From Thermococcus sp. 21S7 (GTDB lineage: Archaea > Methanobacteriota_B > Thermococci > Thermococcales > Thermococcaceae), in contig NZ_SNUT01000008.1 in assembly GCF_012027615.1 (NCBI RefSeq), forward strand, positions 1 through 64,000: a stretch of DNA of 64,000 nt, written 5' to 3'. A program made the position numbers and the translations under genes. Positions 39,873 to 49,745 of the stretch are shown one piece after another. Below the pieces are notes generated by a model, which made no database searches, had not been told where the DNA came from, and was given only the letters and a program-made list of their open reading frames with translations. How positions within the stretch are numbered: position 1 is the first letter of the stretch; each line of letters begins with the position of its first letter.

Positions 39873-41615
39873 ATGGTCGAGTTCAAGTTCGAGGTCAGGG
39901 CGAGAGATGCCGCCGGAAGGATAGGAAAGCTGACCGTTAACGGAAAAACGATAGAGACACCGGCGATAATGCCGGTCATCAACCCGAAGCAGCTGATAGT
40001 GACGCCGAGGGAACTCGAGGAGATGGGCTTTGGAATGGTGATCACCAACTCGTACATCATCTACAAGACGCCCGAGCTCAGAGAGAAGGCCCTCGATGTG
40101 GGAATCCACAGGCTCCTCAACTACGATGGCATTATCGAGGTTGACTCCGGCTCTTTCCAGCTCATGCGCTACGGCGGCGTGGACGTTACGAACAGGGAGA
40201 TAATCGAGTTCCAGGAGAGGATAGGCGTTGACATCGGCACCTTCCTCGACATTCCGACACCGCCCGACGCACCGAGAGAGAAAGCAGAGGAAGACCTCAG
40301 GATAACCCTTGAAAGGGCTAGGGAAGCCGAAGAGGTCAAGAACATCGCGATGAACGCCGCCGTTCAGGGTTCAACGTACCCGGACCTGAGAACCTACGCC
40401 GCGAGGGAGCTTAGCAAGATGAACTTCGAGATTCACCCGGTAGGGGCAGTCGTCCCCCTGATGGAGAGCTACCGCTACCGGGACTTGGTAGACGTTGTAA
40501 TAGCCTCAAAACTCGGTTTAAGGCCCGACAGGCCGGTTCACCTGTTCGGTGCCGGCCACCCGATGATTTTTGCTTTGGCCGTAGCGATGGGAATCGACCT
40601 CTTCGACTCGGCGAGCTACGCTCTCTACGCGAAGGATGACCGCTACCTGACGTCCGAGGGCACCAAGAGGCTTGAAGAGCTGGAATACTTCCCGTGCTCC
40701 TGCCCTGTGTGCTCCCGCTACACTCCCCAGGAGCTCCGCGAGATGCCGAAGGAAGAGAGGACGAGGCTTCTGGCTTTGCACAACCTCTGGGTAATCCGCG
40801 AGGAGCTCAACCGGGTCAAGCAGGCGATAAAGGAGGGAACCCTCTGGGAGCTCGTCGATGAGAGGGCCCGCTCCCACCCGAAGATGTTCGCCGCCTACAA
40901 GAGACTGCTGGAGTACAGGGAGTACCTTGAGAAGAACGAGCCGGTGACCAAGGCGAGTGCCTTCTTCAAGGTGAGCGAGGAAGCGATGAGCTGGCCGATC
41001 GTCCAGCGCGCTAAAGAGAGGGCCGAGCGTGTTGCTCAAAAGTTCCCGGAGAGGGTAAGCCACCCAATCTTCGGCGAGATTCCGAAGTACCTCAGCCTGA
41101 GCTACCCCTTCGCCCAGAGTGAGGGAGAGGAAGACTTCACCATAACCAAGCCCGCCGGGGGAGAAGCAAGGAGCTACATCATGGCCATAGCGGAGTACCA
41201 GTTCGGCGAAGGTGCCGGGGAAGCGTTCAGAGATGCATTCGTCGAGCTATCGCGGAAGACTGGCATGCCGAGGCAGATAAAAGCGAAGGGCAAGCACCTC
41301 GCGACCTTCAGGGCCGAGGACGGCCTCTTAACCCTCGGAATTGAAGGTGCCAGAAGGCTTCACGAGGTTCTGCCGTTCCCGAGGATGCGCGTTGTGGTTA
41401 ACGAAGACGCGGAGCCTTTCGCGAAGCGCGGAAAAAACGTTTTCGCCAAGTTTGTAGTTGATGCCGATCCGGGGATACGGCCCTACGACGAGGTTCTGGT
41501 GGTGAACGAGAGGGACGAGCTTTTGGCCACCGGACAGACACTCCTGAGTGGTGAGGAACTGAAGGTCTTCCAGAGCGGTCTAGCTGTGAAGGTTCGCAGG
41601 GGCGTCGGGAAGTAG
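39873..41615 (+). CDS. tgtA: tRNA-guanine(15) transglycosylase (archaeosine TGT)
   Basis: A 580-residue enzyme. The N-terminal catalytic domain has nucleophile motifs VDSGSFQLMRYGG and DIPTPPD near residues 90-130 and GGxLP-like loop VGAVVPLME near 193. A zinc site CSCPVC...H lies near 275-300. The C-terminal domains include a PUA module at about 505-578 (VVVNEDAEPFAKRGKNVFAK). It inserts preQ0 at G15 of tRNA in archaeosine synthesis. The ATG at 39873 has GGTGTTGAG upstream. It lies directly before a tRNA-Val gene and shares the pathway with QueD at 17349. Confidence 0.95.
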   Translation: MVEFKFEVRARDAAGRIGKLTVNGKTIETPAIMPVINPKQLIVTPRELEEMGFGMVITNSYIIYKTPELREKALDVGIHRLLNYDGIIEVDSGSFQLMRYGGVDVTNREIIEFQERIGVDIGTFLDIPTPPDAPREKAEEDLRITLERAREAEEVKNIAMNAAVQGSTYPDLRTYAARELSKMNFEIHPVGAVVPLMESYRYRDLVDVVIASKLGLRPDRPVHLFGAGHPMIFALAVAMGIDLFDSASYALYAKDDRYLTSEGTKRLEELEYFPCSCPVCSRYTPQELREMPKEERTRLLALHNLWVIREELNRVKQAIKEGTLWELVDERARSHPKMFAAYKRLLEYREYLEKNEPVTKASAFFKVSEEAMSWPIVQRAKERAERVAQKFPERVSHPIFGEIPKYLSLSYPFAQSEGEEDFTITKPAGGEARSYIMAIAEYQFGEGAGEAFRDAFVELSRKTGMPRQIKAKGKHLATFRAEDGLLTLGIEGARRLHEVLPFPRMRVVVNEDAEPFAKRGKNVFAKFVVDADPGIRPYDEVLVVNERDELLATGQTLLSGEELKVFQSGLAVKVRRGVGK

Positions 41616-41653
41616 AAAATTTTATAACGTCCCTCCCTTCTCCTATTTCGGGC

Positions 41654-41730
41654 GGGCCCGTGGTCTAGATGGTTATGACGCCACCCTTACAAGGTGGAGG
41701 TCCGGGGTTCGAATCCCCGCGGGCCCACCA
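41654..41730 (+). tRNA. tRNA-Val (anticodon TAC)
   Basis: A 77-nt cloverleaf: acceptor GGGCCCG/CGGGCCC, D arm GTCTAGATGGTTATGAC, anticodon stem CCACC/GGTGG with loop CTTACAA (TAC, Val), variable AGGTC, T arm CGGGG-TTCGAAT-CCCCG, discriminator A and encoded CCA. No intron. A TTTTATAAC box at 41620-41628 is at promoter distance. Confidence 0.95.
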
Positions 41731-41812
41731 TAAGAACCTTTTACCGAGCAAAAATCTGATCGAGGAGTGATTTTTTTGGAGAAATGATGAAATTCGCACC
41801 ACGGTGAACATC

Positions 41813-42808
41813 ATGCTCGCCGTCAAAGTCCCCAAGCGCGAAGCCGAAAGAACGCGGAGGAAGCTCATAGAACTTGGAGTTTTAGCTAAAGGGTACGCCG
41901 TCAAAAGAGAAGGTGACTTCGTTCTCTTTCCAGTAATCGGAGAAGTTGAAGGCTTTGAACTTGTCGAGGCCGAGTTTGAGCGGCTTGAGAGGAAACCTCA
42001 CAGCTACCGGGAGGTCGTTGAGGTTCCGGAAGGGGTTAAACCTCTTCTCCCCAGCTCCTTCGATATAATAGGCGATATCGCGATAATCGAGCTCCCCGCG
42101 GAGCTGATGGAGTACGGGGAGGCAATCGGCGGGGCGATTCTTAAGGTGCACCGCCACATTAAAGCAGTCTTTGCCAAGGGCAGCAGGGTTTCTGGGGAAT
42201 ACCGGGTCAGGGGGCTCGTCCATCTCGCCGGGGAGAGGAGAACCGAGACGCTCCACCGCGAGAACGGGATAAGGTTGGCCCTCGACGTTGCAAGGGTCTA
42301 CTTCTCACCGCGCCTCGCGACGGAGAGGATGAGGATTTTCAAGAAAGCCCAACCTGGAGAAATCGTATTCGACATGTTTGCAGGTGTTGGGCCCTACTCA
42401 ATCCTCCTTGCGAAGAAGGTAAGGCGGGTCTTTGCCGTCGATTTGAACCCCTGGGCGGTTCGCTACCTTGAGGAGAACCTCCGGCTGAACAAAACCGGCA
42501 ACGTCGTTCCAATCCTTGGCGACGTTAGGAAGGTTGCCGGAAAAGTTGAGGCGGACAGGGTTATAATGAACCTCCCCAAGTTTGCAGACCGCTTTTTGAG
42601 GGAGGCAATGCTGAGCGTTAGGGATGGTGGCGTAGTGCACTACTACGGCTTCGGCCCTGAGGAGGACCTGTTTTCGGAGCACGAGGCAAAGATTAAAGCA
42701 GCCGCGAGGGAACTCGGCTTTAAAGTTGAGTTCCTGGGGGAGAGAAAGGTCCGCCCCTACGCACCGAGGCAGTTCAACATCGCGATTGACTTTCGGGTTC
42801 TGAAGTGA
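41813..42808 (+). CDS. trm5b: tRNA (guanine37-N1)-methyltransferase Trm5, b-type
   Basis: A 331-residue class I SAM methyltransferase of the Trm5 family. It has an N-terminal D1-like domain, then IIGDIAIIELP near residue 90, the SAM loop FDMFAGVGPYSILLAKK near 185, AVDLNPWAVRYLEENL, and the catalytic NLPKFADRF motif near 260. The NLP motif fits Trm5b, not the a-type (Taw22), where it is altered, to my recollection. It methylates G37 for reading-frame maintenance. I chose the ATG at 41813, preceded by GGTGAACATC. It converges on deoA with a 13-bp gap. Confidence 0.88.
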   Translation: MLAVKVPKREAERTRRKLIELGVLAKGYAVKREGDFVLFPVIGEVEGFELVEAEFERLERKPHSYREVVEVPEGVKPLLPSSFDIIGDIAIIELPAELMEYGEAIGGAILKVHRHIKAVFAKGSRVSGEYRVRGLVHLAGERRTETLHRENGIRLALDVARVYFSPRLATERMRIFKKAQPGEIVFDMFAGVGPYSILLAKKVRRVFAVDLNPWAVRYLEENLRLNKTGNVVPILGDVRKVAGKVEADRVIMNLPKFADRFLREAMLSVRDGGVVHYYGFGPEEDLFSEHEAKIKAAARELGFKVEFLGERKVRPYAPRQFNIAIDFRVLK

Positions 42809-42821
42809 AGAGAGGAAAGGG

Positions 42822-44333
42822 TTAGATGTTCCCTATCCTCTGGAGGACCATCCCCTCTATCCTTATCGGCTCCGTTCTCCTAGCGAGGACTATCGCCTGG
42901 TCGAGTCTGGCCTCACTCTCGGCGCGTATCGTGAAGAGGGGGTCTCCTTCCTTAACCTTCTCTCCTACCTTGACGTAAAGCTCTATTCCGGCCCCCTTGT
43001 CCTCCGGTGCTCCGGCTGCCCTTGCTATTCCCGTTATGGCCTTATTGTCTATCCCGGTTATGTAGCCGCTGACCGGCGCAGTGAATGTATAGGTCTTGTC
43101 CCCTATCGGTATCTCCTCCGGCTTGATATCTGGATTTCCGCCCTGTTCCTCTATGATTTCCCTCATCTTCTCGTAGGCCTTTCCGCTCTCCAGAATCTCC
43201 CTCGCCATCTTCTTGCCCATCCCCGTCGGCGCCACTCCTCCCATCTCAAGGAGAATGCCCGCCAGCCCTGTGGCCTTCTCTATCAGGCTTCCGGGGCCCT
43301 TCCCAGTCATGAGGGCGGAGAGGGCTTCCCTGGCCTCTAGAGCCGGACCAACGGTGTGGCCTATCGGCTGGCCGCCGTAGGTTATGGCCACTTCCACGTA
43401 CTGGCCGAGCCTCCTGCCCAGCTCTATGAAGTCCCTGGAGAGGGCCCTGGCCTGGTCAACGGTCTCCACCTTGACGCCCTTGCCCGTCGGGATGTCGATG
43501 AGAACGTACTGGCTTCCCATCGCGTACTTCTTTGACATTATGCTGGCGAGCATGAGGCCGGTCGGGTCGATGCTCAGCGCGCGTTCGGACTTTATCGTGA
43601 TGTCGTCGGCCGGAGCAAGGTTCAGGGCGCCGCCCCAGACCATACAGGCGCCTATCTTCTCCACTATGCGCTTTATCTCGTCGAGGGAGAAGCTGACGTC
43701 CGCAAAGACCTCGACGACATCCGCCGTCCCCGCGGCACTGGTGATTGCCCTTGAGCTGGTTTTGGGCACGGTTAACCCGGCGGCGGCAACAATGGGCACG
43801 ACGAGTATGTTGGTCTTGTTTCCGGGGACACCTCCGATGCTGTGGACGTCCATGATGGGCTTCCTGTCTATGTCGAGCATGTCCCCAGTCTCGGCCATCG
43901 CTATCGTCAGCGCGGCAATCTCATCCATGTCGAGGCCGTTTATCTCAAGTGAAGTGACGAAGGAGCTTATCTCGATGTCACGGAGCTTTCTGTCCACGAT
44001 GTCCTTGATTATCGCCTCTATCTCAACCTTCCTGAGCTTTTCCCCGCGCATCTTCTTCTTTATGTAGCGGACGCTCTCGGGAGTGCCGCTCGGTATAACG
44101 GTGACGACCTCCCCCTCGGAGAAGCTGTGAAGTCCGAGTATGTCCCTGCTTATCCCTATCTCTCCCTCCTTCACGAGGTTGCTCACGACAACGCTTCCGT
44201 AGACGGTTTTCTTTCCTGCTTCAATCTTCACAAGGTCATCCGGGTGGAGTTTGGCCTTCTTAGCCTCCTTCTCGTTGATGAAGACCGAATACCTCCCGCT
44301 GTACATGTCGAGTATCCTAATCTTGGCCTTCAT
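42822..44333 (-). CDS. deoA: AMP phosphorylase
   Basis: A 503-residue member of the thymidine/AMP phosphorylase family. An N-terminal double-psi-like domain (about 1-85) is typical of the archaeal AMP phosphorylase. The [23 protein letters not shown] phosphate/substrate motif lies near 195 and a C-terminal hammerhead domain ends the protein. It splits AMP to adenine and ribose-1,5-bisphosphate, the first step of the archaeal AMP-RuBisCO pathway. The length equals that of the Thermococcus kodakarensis enzyme as I recall it. The other two enzymes are not in this window. Promoter: CATTTAAGT at about 44382-44390. Confidence 0.94.
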   Translation of the reverse strand: MKAKIRILDMYSGRYSVFINEKEAKKAKLHPDDLVKIEAGKKTVYGSVVVSNLVKEGEIGISRDILGLHSFSEGEVVTVIPSGTPESVRYIKKKMRGEKLRKVEIEAIIKDIVDRKLRDIEISSFVTSLEINGLDMDEIAALTIAMAETGDMLDIDRKPIMDVHSIGGVPGNKTNILVVPIVAAAGLTVPKTSSRAITSAAGTADVVEVFADVSFSLDEIKRIVEKIGACMVWGGALNLAPADDITIKSERALSIDPTGLMLASIMSKKYAMGSQYVLIDIPTGKGVKVETVDQARALSRDFIELGRRLGQYVEVAITYGGQPIGHTVGPALEAREALSALMTGKGPGSLIEKATGLAGILLEMGGVAPTGMGKKMAREILESGKAYEKMREIIEEQGGNPDIKPEEIPIGDKTYTFTAPVSGYITGIDNKAITGIARAAGAPEDKGAGIELYVKVGEKVKEGDPLFTIRAESEARLDQAIVLARRTEPIRIEGMVLQRIGNI

Positions 44334-44458
44334 GATTCTCCCTCCCTTTCACACACGAGTTCACAGTATTGGACAGAAGAGTACTTAAATGTTTTCAACT
44401 TATTGGTCGTCAAAATGATCACAGCCGTTCATAGAATCTGCAGGGAAATGTAAAAAAG

Positions 44459-44707
44459 TCAGCCGCTGAGGCCGTGGCCGTACTCTGCCACCGGAACCAC
44501 GCTGTTCTTAAGCTCACCGGTGCGGAGGAGAACCCTCACAACATCGGGGACTATCTCTTTTACCGCGGGGGGCAGGAGTCCGTCCCCTCTGAGATAGTAG
44601 CCAACAACCTCACTGATGGGGGCGCTGACGAGCCTGCTCTTAAAAACGCGAACCACGCCATTATCCACCTCGACTATCCTGTCTGGATAGCCGAGCCTAA
44701 CCTTCAT
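44459..44707 (-). CDS. Conserved hypothetical protein, 82 aa
   Basis: An 82-residue protein: MKVRLGYPDRIVEVDNGVVRVF beta-hairpin, then SEVVGYYLRGDGLLPPAVKEIVPDVVRVLLRTG and a short C-terminus ending EYGHGLSG. The ATG at 44707 follows GGGGTGGGG. The frame is open further upstream, but that part is AT-rich promoter sequence. No membrane segment or cofactor motif is visible. I do not recognise the family. Confidence 0.6.
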   Translation of the reverse strand: MKVRLGYPDRIVEVDNGVVRVFKSRLVSAPISEVVGYYLRGDGLLPPAVKEIVPDVVRVLLRTGELKNSVVPVAEYGHGLSG

Positions 44708-44796
44708 AGCGCCCCACCCCCAGAATGGACTTAATACTAAAGGACTTTTAAAATTTAACGCCACAGAAATGTTTAATAACAAAAAGGTGAAAAAGT

Positions 44797-45045
44797 TTAA
44801 AGGTTTCTGACTTCCTCGTCTATGGACTCCTCCAATGTCCTCTCCCAATCATCAACGTCAAAGTCGACAAGTTCGCTTTCAAGCTCCTCCTTCAGGCTGG
44901 TGACGCGCCTCTTGAGGGCGCTCTTGGTCTCTTCATCATAGACAACGTAGTACGGGTTGCTCTTGGCCGAGTAGTAGAGCATGAGGAGGACTATATTAAG
45001 CACTATGAGTATGATAACGATGCCGTAGAGCAGTGCCTCGGCCAT
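44797..45045 (-). CDS. Small membrane protein linked to minD
   Basis: An 82-residue protein with one N-terminal membrane helix (about residues 5-26, LLYGIVIILIVLNIVLLMLYY) and a charged cytosolic tail that looks helical or coiled-coil (TKSALKRRVTSLKEELESELVDFDVDDWERTLEESIDEE). Its ATG overlaps the stop of the MinD-like gene by one base, so the two are translationally coupled. It may be a membrane partner of the ATPase; this is inferred from coupling only. Confidence 0.65.
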   Translation of the reverse strand: MAEALLYGIVIILIVLNIVLLMLYYSAKSNPYYVVYDEETKSALKRRVTSLKEELESELVDFDVDDWERTLEESIDEEVRNL

Positions 45046-45824
45046 TACCTCTTCCCTCCGAACAGGGCTTTGAACACCCTCTTGATCGGGCTCTCTGGCT
45101 CAGGCGGCTGCCATTTGATCCCGGCGAGCTTGGCCGCGAGCTGTTTGATGGCTATGGCCGCCGGACTGGTCGGGTTCTTGATGACGAGGGGTACGCCGTA
45201 GGCGCTTGCGCGCTTGACCTCGGGGTCTTCGGGGATGATGGCCAGAACCGGCACCTCCAGGATGGCCTCTATCTCCTCCTGAGTCAGCTCGGTCTTCTCG
45301 TTGGTTACCCTGTTGAGTATAGCACCAAGCGGAAGGGTTCCGAGTTTCTCGGCGATAAGCTTGGTCTTGAGTGAGTCTGTGATGGCTGAGATTTCAGGGT
45401 TCGTGACGATTATAAGCTCCTTTCCGATGAGGAGTGCGGTGACGGACGTCATCTCAAGACCCGCGGGGGCGTCGATGAGAACGAAGTCTGCCATCTGGCC
45501 GATTTCTCTGATCAGTTGCCTGAGCTTCTCCGGCTTGGCCTTCTTTATCTTCTCAAGGCTCAATCCACCGGGGATGACCTTTACCCCAGCCGGCCCCTCG
45601 TAGATTGCATCCTTTAGGTCTGCCTCCCCTGCAAGAACATCGTGGAGCGTTATTGGGATGTCCTCCATACCGAGAACAAGGCTGAGATTCGCCATGGTTA
45701 TATCGGCGTCCAGCAGGATGACTTCCTTTCCAAACTGGGCAAGGGCAACGCCCAAGTTTGCGACGGTTGTTGTCTTACCCGTTCCGCCCTTTCCTGAAGC
45801 AAAAACAATTGAACGGCCTTCCAA
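45045..45824 (-). CDS. minD: MinD/ParA-family ATPase
   Basis: A 259-residue ATPase with the deviant Walker A GKGGTGKTT at residues 11-19, the DADITMANLSLVLGM switch segment, DFVLIDAPAGLEM Walker B, and a C-terminal amphipathic helix (SPIKRVFKALFGGKR) like the MinD membrane-targeting sequence. I chose the TTG at 45824 because GGAGGTG lies six bases before it; a TTG at 45839 would place the ribosome binding site inside the gene. Archaeal MinD proteins position surface structures and are not tied to FtsZ here. No MinE or MinC gene is near. Confidence 0.85.
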   Translation of the reverse strand: MEGRSIVFASGKGGTGKTTTVANLGVALAQFGKEVILLDADITMANLSLVLGMEDIPITLHDVLAGEADLKDAIYEGPAGVKVIPGGLSLEKIKKAKPEKLRQLIREIGQMADFVLIDAPAGLEMTSVTALLIGKELIIVTNPEISAITDSLKTKLIAEKLGTLPLGAILNRVTNEKTELTQEEIEAILEVPVLAIIPEDPEVKRASAYGVPLVIKNPTSPAAIAIKQLAAKLAGIKWQPPEPESPIKRVFKALFGGKR

Positions 45825-45996
45825 AGGCAACACCTCCAAGTGAGAGCCATTTCCTCGACAATTTTAACAATATCCCTCACGAATGCAACAAACTGAAGGT
45901 AAACTAGTCGAGTACAAGTTATGACTCCAATGCTTTTATTTTTTGCGGTTCATCCAGGGAGAGAAAAGAAAAGATGGAAGAAACGCCATCCGCGCC

Positions 45997-46854
45997 TTAC
46001 TCTTGTTCGGCTTTCGCCTCTGCTTCCTTTTCAGCTTCCTCACGGACTTCCTTCTCTAGCTTTATTCTTGCCACTTCGGCGGTCTCTCCCAGGCTCCTGA
46101 AGAGCTTCAGCATCTCCATCGGCAGGGTGAGCACGATGACGTTGCTCTTGTCGCTGGCCACGTCGCTTATGGTCTGGAGCGTCCTGAGCTGGAGTGCCAT
46201 CGGGTGCTCGCTGATAATTTCAGCCGCCTCGCGGAGCTTCTCGGCGGCCTGGCGCTCGGCCTCGGCGAGGAGTATCCTCGCACGCCTCTCACGCTCGGCC
46301 TCCGCCTGCCTTGCCATTGCCCTCTGCATTCCGCTCGGAAGCTCGACGTCCTTTATCTCGACCGTGCTGACCTTTATGCCCCACGGGTCAGTAGCCTCGT
46401 CTATAATCTTCTGAAGCTGAAGGTTGAGCTTCTCCCTCTCGCTGAGCAGCTCGTCGAGGTGAGCCTGGCCGATGACGCTCCTGAGCGTTGTCTGCGCGAT
46501 CTGGCTGGTGGCCATTATGTAGTTGCTGACCTGGGTGACTGCCTTGACGGGTTCTATGACGCGGAAGTAAACGACAGCGTTGACCCTGACGGGAACGTTG
46601 TCCTTGGTTATGGTCTCCTGGACCGGGACATCGAGGACCCTGGTACGGAGGTCAACTATCACCGCCTTTTCGAATATCGGGATTATGAAGAACAGTCCGG
46701 GCCCCCTGGCCCCAACTATCCTTCCGAGGCGGAATATCACTGCCCTCTCGTACTCCTTGACTATCTTTATGGCGCTTGCCAGTATAATCAACACAAACAA
46801 CAAAACTATGGCCAACACAACGTTTCCAGCAGTTACTAAGCCCATATTATCCAT
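45997..46854 (-). CDS. Stomatin/prohibitin-like SPFH protein (slipin)
   Basis: A 285-residue SPFH protein: membrane segment at residues 8-30, the stomatin core ([35 protein letters not shown]), a conserved [10 protein letters not shown] strand, a long coiled coil ([27 protein letters not shown]) and a Glu/Ala-rich end. It is very similar to the Pyrococcus horikoshii PH1511 protein, a substrate of the neighbouring membrane protease PH1510. An ATG at 46845 is an alternative start. The start overlaps the protease gene by 8 bp, so the pair is co-translated. Confidence 0.9.
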   Translation of the reverse strand: MDNMGLVTAGNVVLAIVLLFVLIILASAIKIVKEYERAVIFRLGRIVGARGPGLFFIIPIFEKAVIVDLRTRVLDVPVQETITKDNVPVRVNAVVYFRVIEPVKAVTQVSNYIMATSQIAQTTLRSVIGQAHLDELLSEREKLNLQLQKIIDEATDPWGIKVSTVEIKDVELPSGMQRAMARQAEAERERRARILLAEAERQAAEKLREAAEIISEHPMALQLRTLQTISDVASDKSNVIVLTLPMEMLKLFRSLGETAEVARIKLEKEVREEAEKEAEAKAEQE

Positions 46855-48184
46855 CCCTCCTTCCACCTATCCTTTCGACGATCAGGGTGAGCCCCTTAAC
46901 CTCAACAACCCTGACCTTCTCCCCGACGGGGATGTCCCCCCCATCCCTGCTCTCCGCCTTCCAGAGTTCGCCGTGGACCTTGACGACCCCCTCCGGGTCG
47001 AGGTCTTCAACGACCCTGCCAACCGCTCCCACCATCTCCTCCCTTCCGGCCTCCGGTTTTTTCCTGTGCGCCTTGACAACCGTCGCCGCACCGAAGAGGA
47101 AGAACAGTCCGAGAAGTATCGCCATGACGATGATGGCTATTCTGAGCATCGAGTACGTTTCATCGGTCACCAGGTATTCACCCCCGTTTCCGCTGAAGAG
47201 CATGATTCCACCCAGGACGAACGTTACAACGCCCGCCACGGTGAACAGTCCGAAGGTCGGCGTCAGCGCCTCTGCTATGAAGAATATCATGGCGAGGACG
47301 ATGAGTATGAGGGCGGCGCTGCTGTAACCGAAGTAGCCCAGACCGATGAGGCCGAGGACGAGCATTATGGCACCTACCGTCTCTGGAACGTGCCAGCCGG
47401 GCGTGAGGAAGCCAAATATGAGGCCGATGAATCCTAGGTTGAGGAGGAGGTACGCTATCGTCGGGTCGGTTATGTACTTCACGACCGTGTCCCTGAAGGA
47501 CGGCTCGATGTAAACGAGCCTTGCGTTCTTGAGATGCAGCGTTACCTTACCCTTTCCAGCCACGGGGACCTTTGTCTCCATTCCGTCGGCCTTCTGGAGG
47601 AGTTCGTCAACGTTCGTCGCGATGACCTCGATGACGCCGTACCTCAGGGCCTCCTCCGGCGTCACACTCCTGTCTTCCGTTATAAACTCCTCGGCGAGTG
47701 TCTCGTTTCTCCCGCTGATTCTCGCGAGCTCACGGATGTACGCCACGTAGAAGTTGGTTATCTTGGGCGGCGCCTCGACGATGCTACCGTTCTGACCGTA
47801 GCCGAGTATCGGCCTGCATGCCCCTATGACCGTGCCCGGCGTCATCGCTATCAGGTGCGAGCTCAGGGCTATATACGTACCCGCGGAGGCCGCCATCCCG
47901 CCGGAGGGATGGACGTAGATTATGACGGGAACCTTTGAGTCCTGTATCCTCGTGACGATGGCCTGCATTGCATCGGCGCGGCCGCCCGGGGTGTTGAGTT
48001 CGATTATTATCGCCTCGGCATCCTTCCTCTCCCCCTCGCTGATGTATCTGTCGAACTGGTCAACGGTGTATCCCGTTATCATGCCGTCAACTTTGGCCAC
48101 GTAAACCACGTTGCTTCGGGCATGGACGCTCGGAATGAGCATGAGGAGCATCAGCAGTGCAATCAGAGCAAACCTTGGCCTCAT
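46847..48184 (-). CDS. NfeD-type membrane serine protease (stomatin operon partner)
   Basis: A 445-residue protein: signal peptide (residues 1-22), a ClpP-like protease domain with Ser100 in GGMAASAGT and Lys141 in APPKITNF (the Ser/Lys dyad, as in P. horikoshii PH1510), then about five membrane segments from residue 230 and a C-terminal OB-fold NfeD domain. PH1510 cleaves the hydrophobic C-terminal part of its stomatin partner. Here the partner gene follows with an 8-bp overlap. The promoter (GTTTAAATC region, about 48217-48226) is divergent from the gene at 48278. Confidence 0.92.
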   Translation of the reverse strand: MRPRFALIALLMLLMLIPSVHARSNVVYVAKVDGMITGYTVDQFDRYISEGERKDAEAIIIELNTPGGRADAMQAIVTRIQDSKVPVIIYVHPSGGMAASAGTYIALSSHLIAMTPGTVIGACRPILGYGQNGSIVEAPPKITNFYVAYIRELARISGRNETLAEEFITEDRSVTPEEALRYGVIEVIATNVDELLQKADGMETKVPVAGKGKVTLHLKNARLVYIEPSFRDTVVKYITDPTIAYLLLNLGFIGLIFGFLTPGWHVPETVGAIMLVLGLIGLGYFGYSSAALILIVLAMIFFIAEALTPTFGLFTVAGVVTFVLGGIMLFSGNGGEYLVTDETYSMLRIAIIVMAILLGLFFLFGAATVVKAHRKKPEAGREEMVGAVGRVVEDLDPEGVVKVHGELWKAESRDGGDIPVGEKVRVVEVKGLTLIVERIGGRRDG

Positions 48185-48277
48185 CCTTACCGCCTAATAG
48201 AAGGATACCACTGAAGGGTTTAAATCTTTTGCCTGTTATCCAAAAGTGATTTATACCTCCGACGTCAATCTTTTAAT

Positions 48278-48577
48278 ATGAGTTTGAAGACCCTCGTCAA
48301 GCTCTACCGCGTCGCCAGGGGCGATGAGAAGGTTGGGCTGGCATGGAAGCTTGTGCGGGAGGCGGCCAGGTATTCCATCCATGAACCTTATTGGGAGTTT
48401 CTCAAAAAGAGCTTTGACGTTCGCGCGGAGGATATAAAGGACGCCCTCCGCTTCCTCGAAGAACACGGAGAGGTTCAAATCAAACGCTCCATTGACGGTA
48501 AGAGGCTCTACGTCTCGACCCTAAAGGATATAAGGGAGAACCCCGTTAGGCTCGACCGATGGCTGGGATTGACCTGA
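48278..48577 (+). CDS. Hypothetical protein, 99 aa, possible winged helix
   Basis: A 99-residue protein: MSLKTLVKLYRVARGDEKVGLAWKLVREAARYS, then a helix-helix-hairpin pattern (VRAEDIKDALRFLEEHGEVQIKRSIDGKRLYV) that reads like a small winged helix. A GATTTATACC box at about 48249-48258 is at promoter distance, and the mRNA may be leaderless. Its last codons overlap the glycosylase gene by 19 bp, so the two are coupled; a regulatory or accessory role in DNA repair is possible. The family is not recognised. Confidence 0.6.
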   Translation: MSLKTLVKLYRVARGDEKVGLAWKLVREAARYSIHEPYWEFLKKSFDVRAEDIKDALRFLEEHGEVQIKRSIDGKRLYVSTLKDIRENPVRLDRWLGLT

Positions 48578-49389
48578 GGAAGACGGCGGGCGAGATGATA
48601 CGCAACGGAACGTGGAAGTTCGAAGACGGTGTTTTCTACCAGGCTTTTGAGAGCGGTATCGCCGGCTACGATGGAGAGGACTTCATTCTTCCCGATTCGT
48701 GGGGCAGAGGGGAAAGGAAGTCCGCGAAGGAAAAGCTGTCCTTTGTCCTCGGTCTCAAAACTGATCTGGATTCCTTCTACGCCGAGATAAGCGATTCCCC
48801 CTTCGCTTTCTTGGTCGACGAGTTTCACGGCCTCACCGCTCCCGCCTCACCGAGCACGTACCAGGCGCTGGTTGAGACGATAGCCCAGCAGCAGGTCAGC
48901 TTCGAATTCGCCCAGAGAACTATCGCGAACCTCGTGAAGCTCGCGGGCAGACAGGTGGGAGATTTACACGCATTCCCCGCCCCCGAGAGAATAGCGTCCC
49001 TGAGCGAGGAGGAGCTGAAAGGGGCCAAGCTCGGCTATAGGGCGGGCTACATAAAGTCCCTGACGGAGCTTTATCTTGCCAAAAAGCTCGACCTCGAACT
49101 CTGGGACTGGAACGTTGAGGAGGCCATCAAGTATCTCACGGGGTTCAGGGGAATAGGGAGATGGAGCGCCGAGCTTCTCCTCGCGTATGGCCTTAGAAAG
49201 AACGTCTATCCGGCCGGGGACCTCGGGCTCAGGAGGGGGATAGCAAAGATTTTTGGAAAGCGCGTTAAGGAAGTCCGTGAGAACGACGTGAGGGAAGTAA
49301 TCGAGCCATACGGGAAGTGGAAAGGGCTTCTGGCCTTTTACATCACCTGCTACGACAGGAAGACCGAGATGGAGAGGAAGAGAAAATGA
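48559..49389 (+). CDS. HhH-GPD DNA glycosylase (AlkA-like)
   Basis: A 276-residue glycosylase. The AlkA-like N-terminal domain is short; the catalytic part has the helix-hairpin-helix and GPD motif LTGFRGIGRWSAELLLAYGL near residue 190 followed by the catalytic Asp in VYPAGDLGLRRG. It removes alkylated bases such as 3-methyladenine, and some archaeal members act on hypoxanthine or uracil. The ATG at 48559 overlaps the preceding gene. The stop overlaps the ATG of the coiled-coil gene at 49386 (ATGA). Confidence 0.86.
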   Translation: MAGIDLRKTAGEMIRNGTWKFEDGVFYQAFESGIAGYDGEDFILPDSWGRGERKSAKEKLSFVLGLKTDLDSFYAEISDSPFAFLVDEFHGLTAPASPSTYQALVETIAQQQVSFEFAQRTIANLVKLAGRQVGDLHAFPAPERIASLSEEELKGAKLGYRAGYIKSLTELYLAKKLDLELWDWNVEEAIKYLTGFRGIGRWSAELLLAYGLRKNVYPAGDLGLRRGIAKIFGKRVKEVRENDVREVIEPYGKWKGLLAFYITCYDRKTEMERKRK

Positions 49390-49718
49390 GGGAGGTTAGG
49401 ATTGTCCTGGAAAAAGAGAGATTCAAAGCCCTGAAGGGGCACGACATCAACGCTCTCCTTCGCGAAAACCTCCCCCGGGTGGAGGATACACTGAGGGCCG
49501 AGCGCGAGGAGGTTCTGCTGGAGAGGATAGCCAAGCTGGAGGAGAAGCTCGGGGAGATGGAAGGGGAGATAGAGGAGCTCAGGGAATTCTATGAGAGGGC
49601 TTTGAGGGACAAGGAATTCATGATGGCCCAACGTGAGAGGCTGAAACGGGAAAACGAAGAGCTCAGAAAGAATGTCGAGGAGAAAAGGAGAGAGCTTGAG
49701 AAAGTTCACAGATCATGA
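49386..49718 (+). CDS. Coiled-coil protein, 110 aa
   Basis: A 110-residue protein that is nearly all charged coiled coil after residue 40 (RIAKLEEKLGEMEGEIEELREFYERALRDKEFMMAQ...). The N-terminal 35 residues (MREVRIVLEKERFKALKGHDINAL) may form a small folded head. Its ATG lies in the ATGA overlap with the glycosylase stop. Co-translation suggests a structural or tethering partner of the repair enzyme, but coiled coils are promiscuous in homology and I see no further clue. Confidence 0.62.
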   Translation: MREVRIVLEKERFKALKGHDINALLRENLPRVEDTLRAEREEVLLERIAKLEEKLGEMEGEIEELREFYERALRDKEFMMAQRERLKRENEELRKNVEEKRRELEKVHRS

Positions 49719-49745
49719 ACGGGCCGTTCATGGAGTGTGAACGAG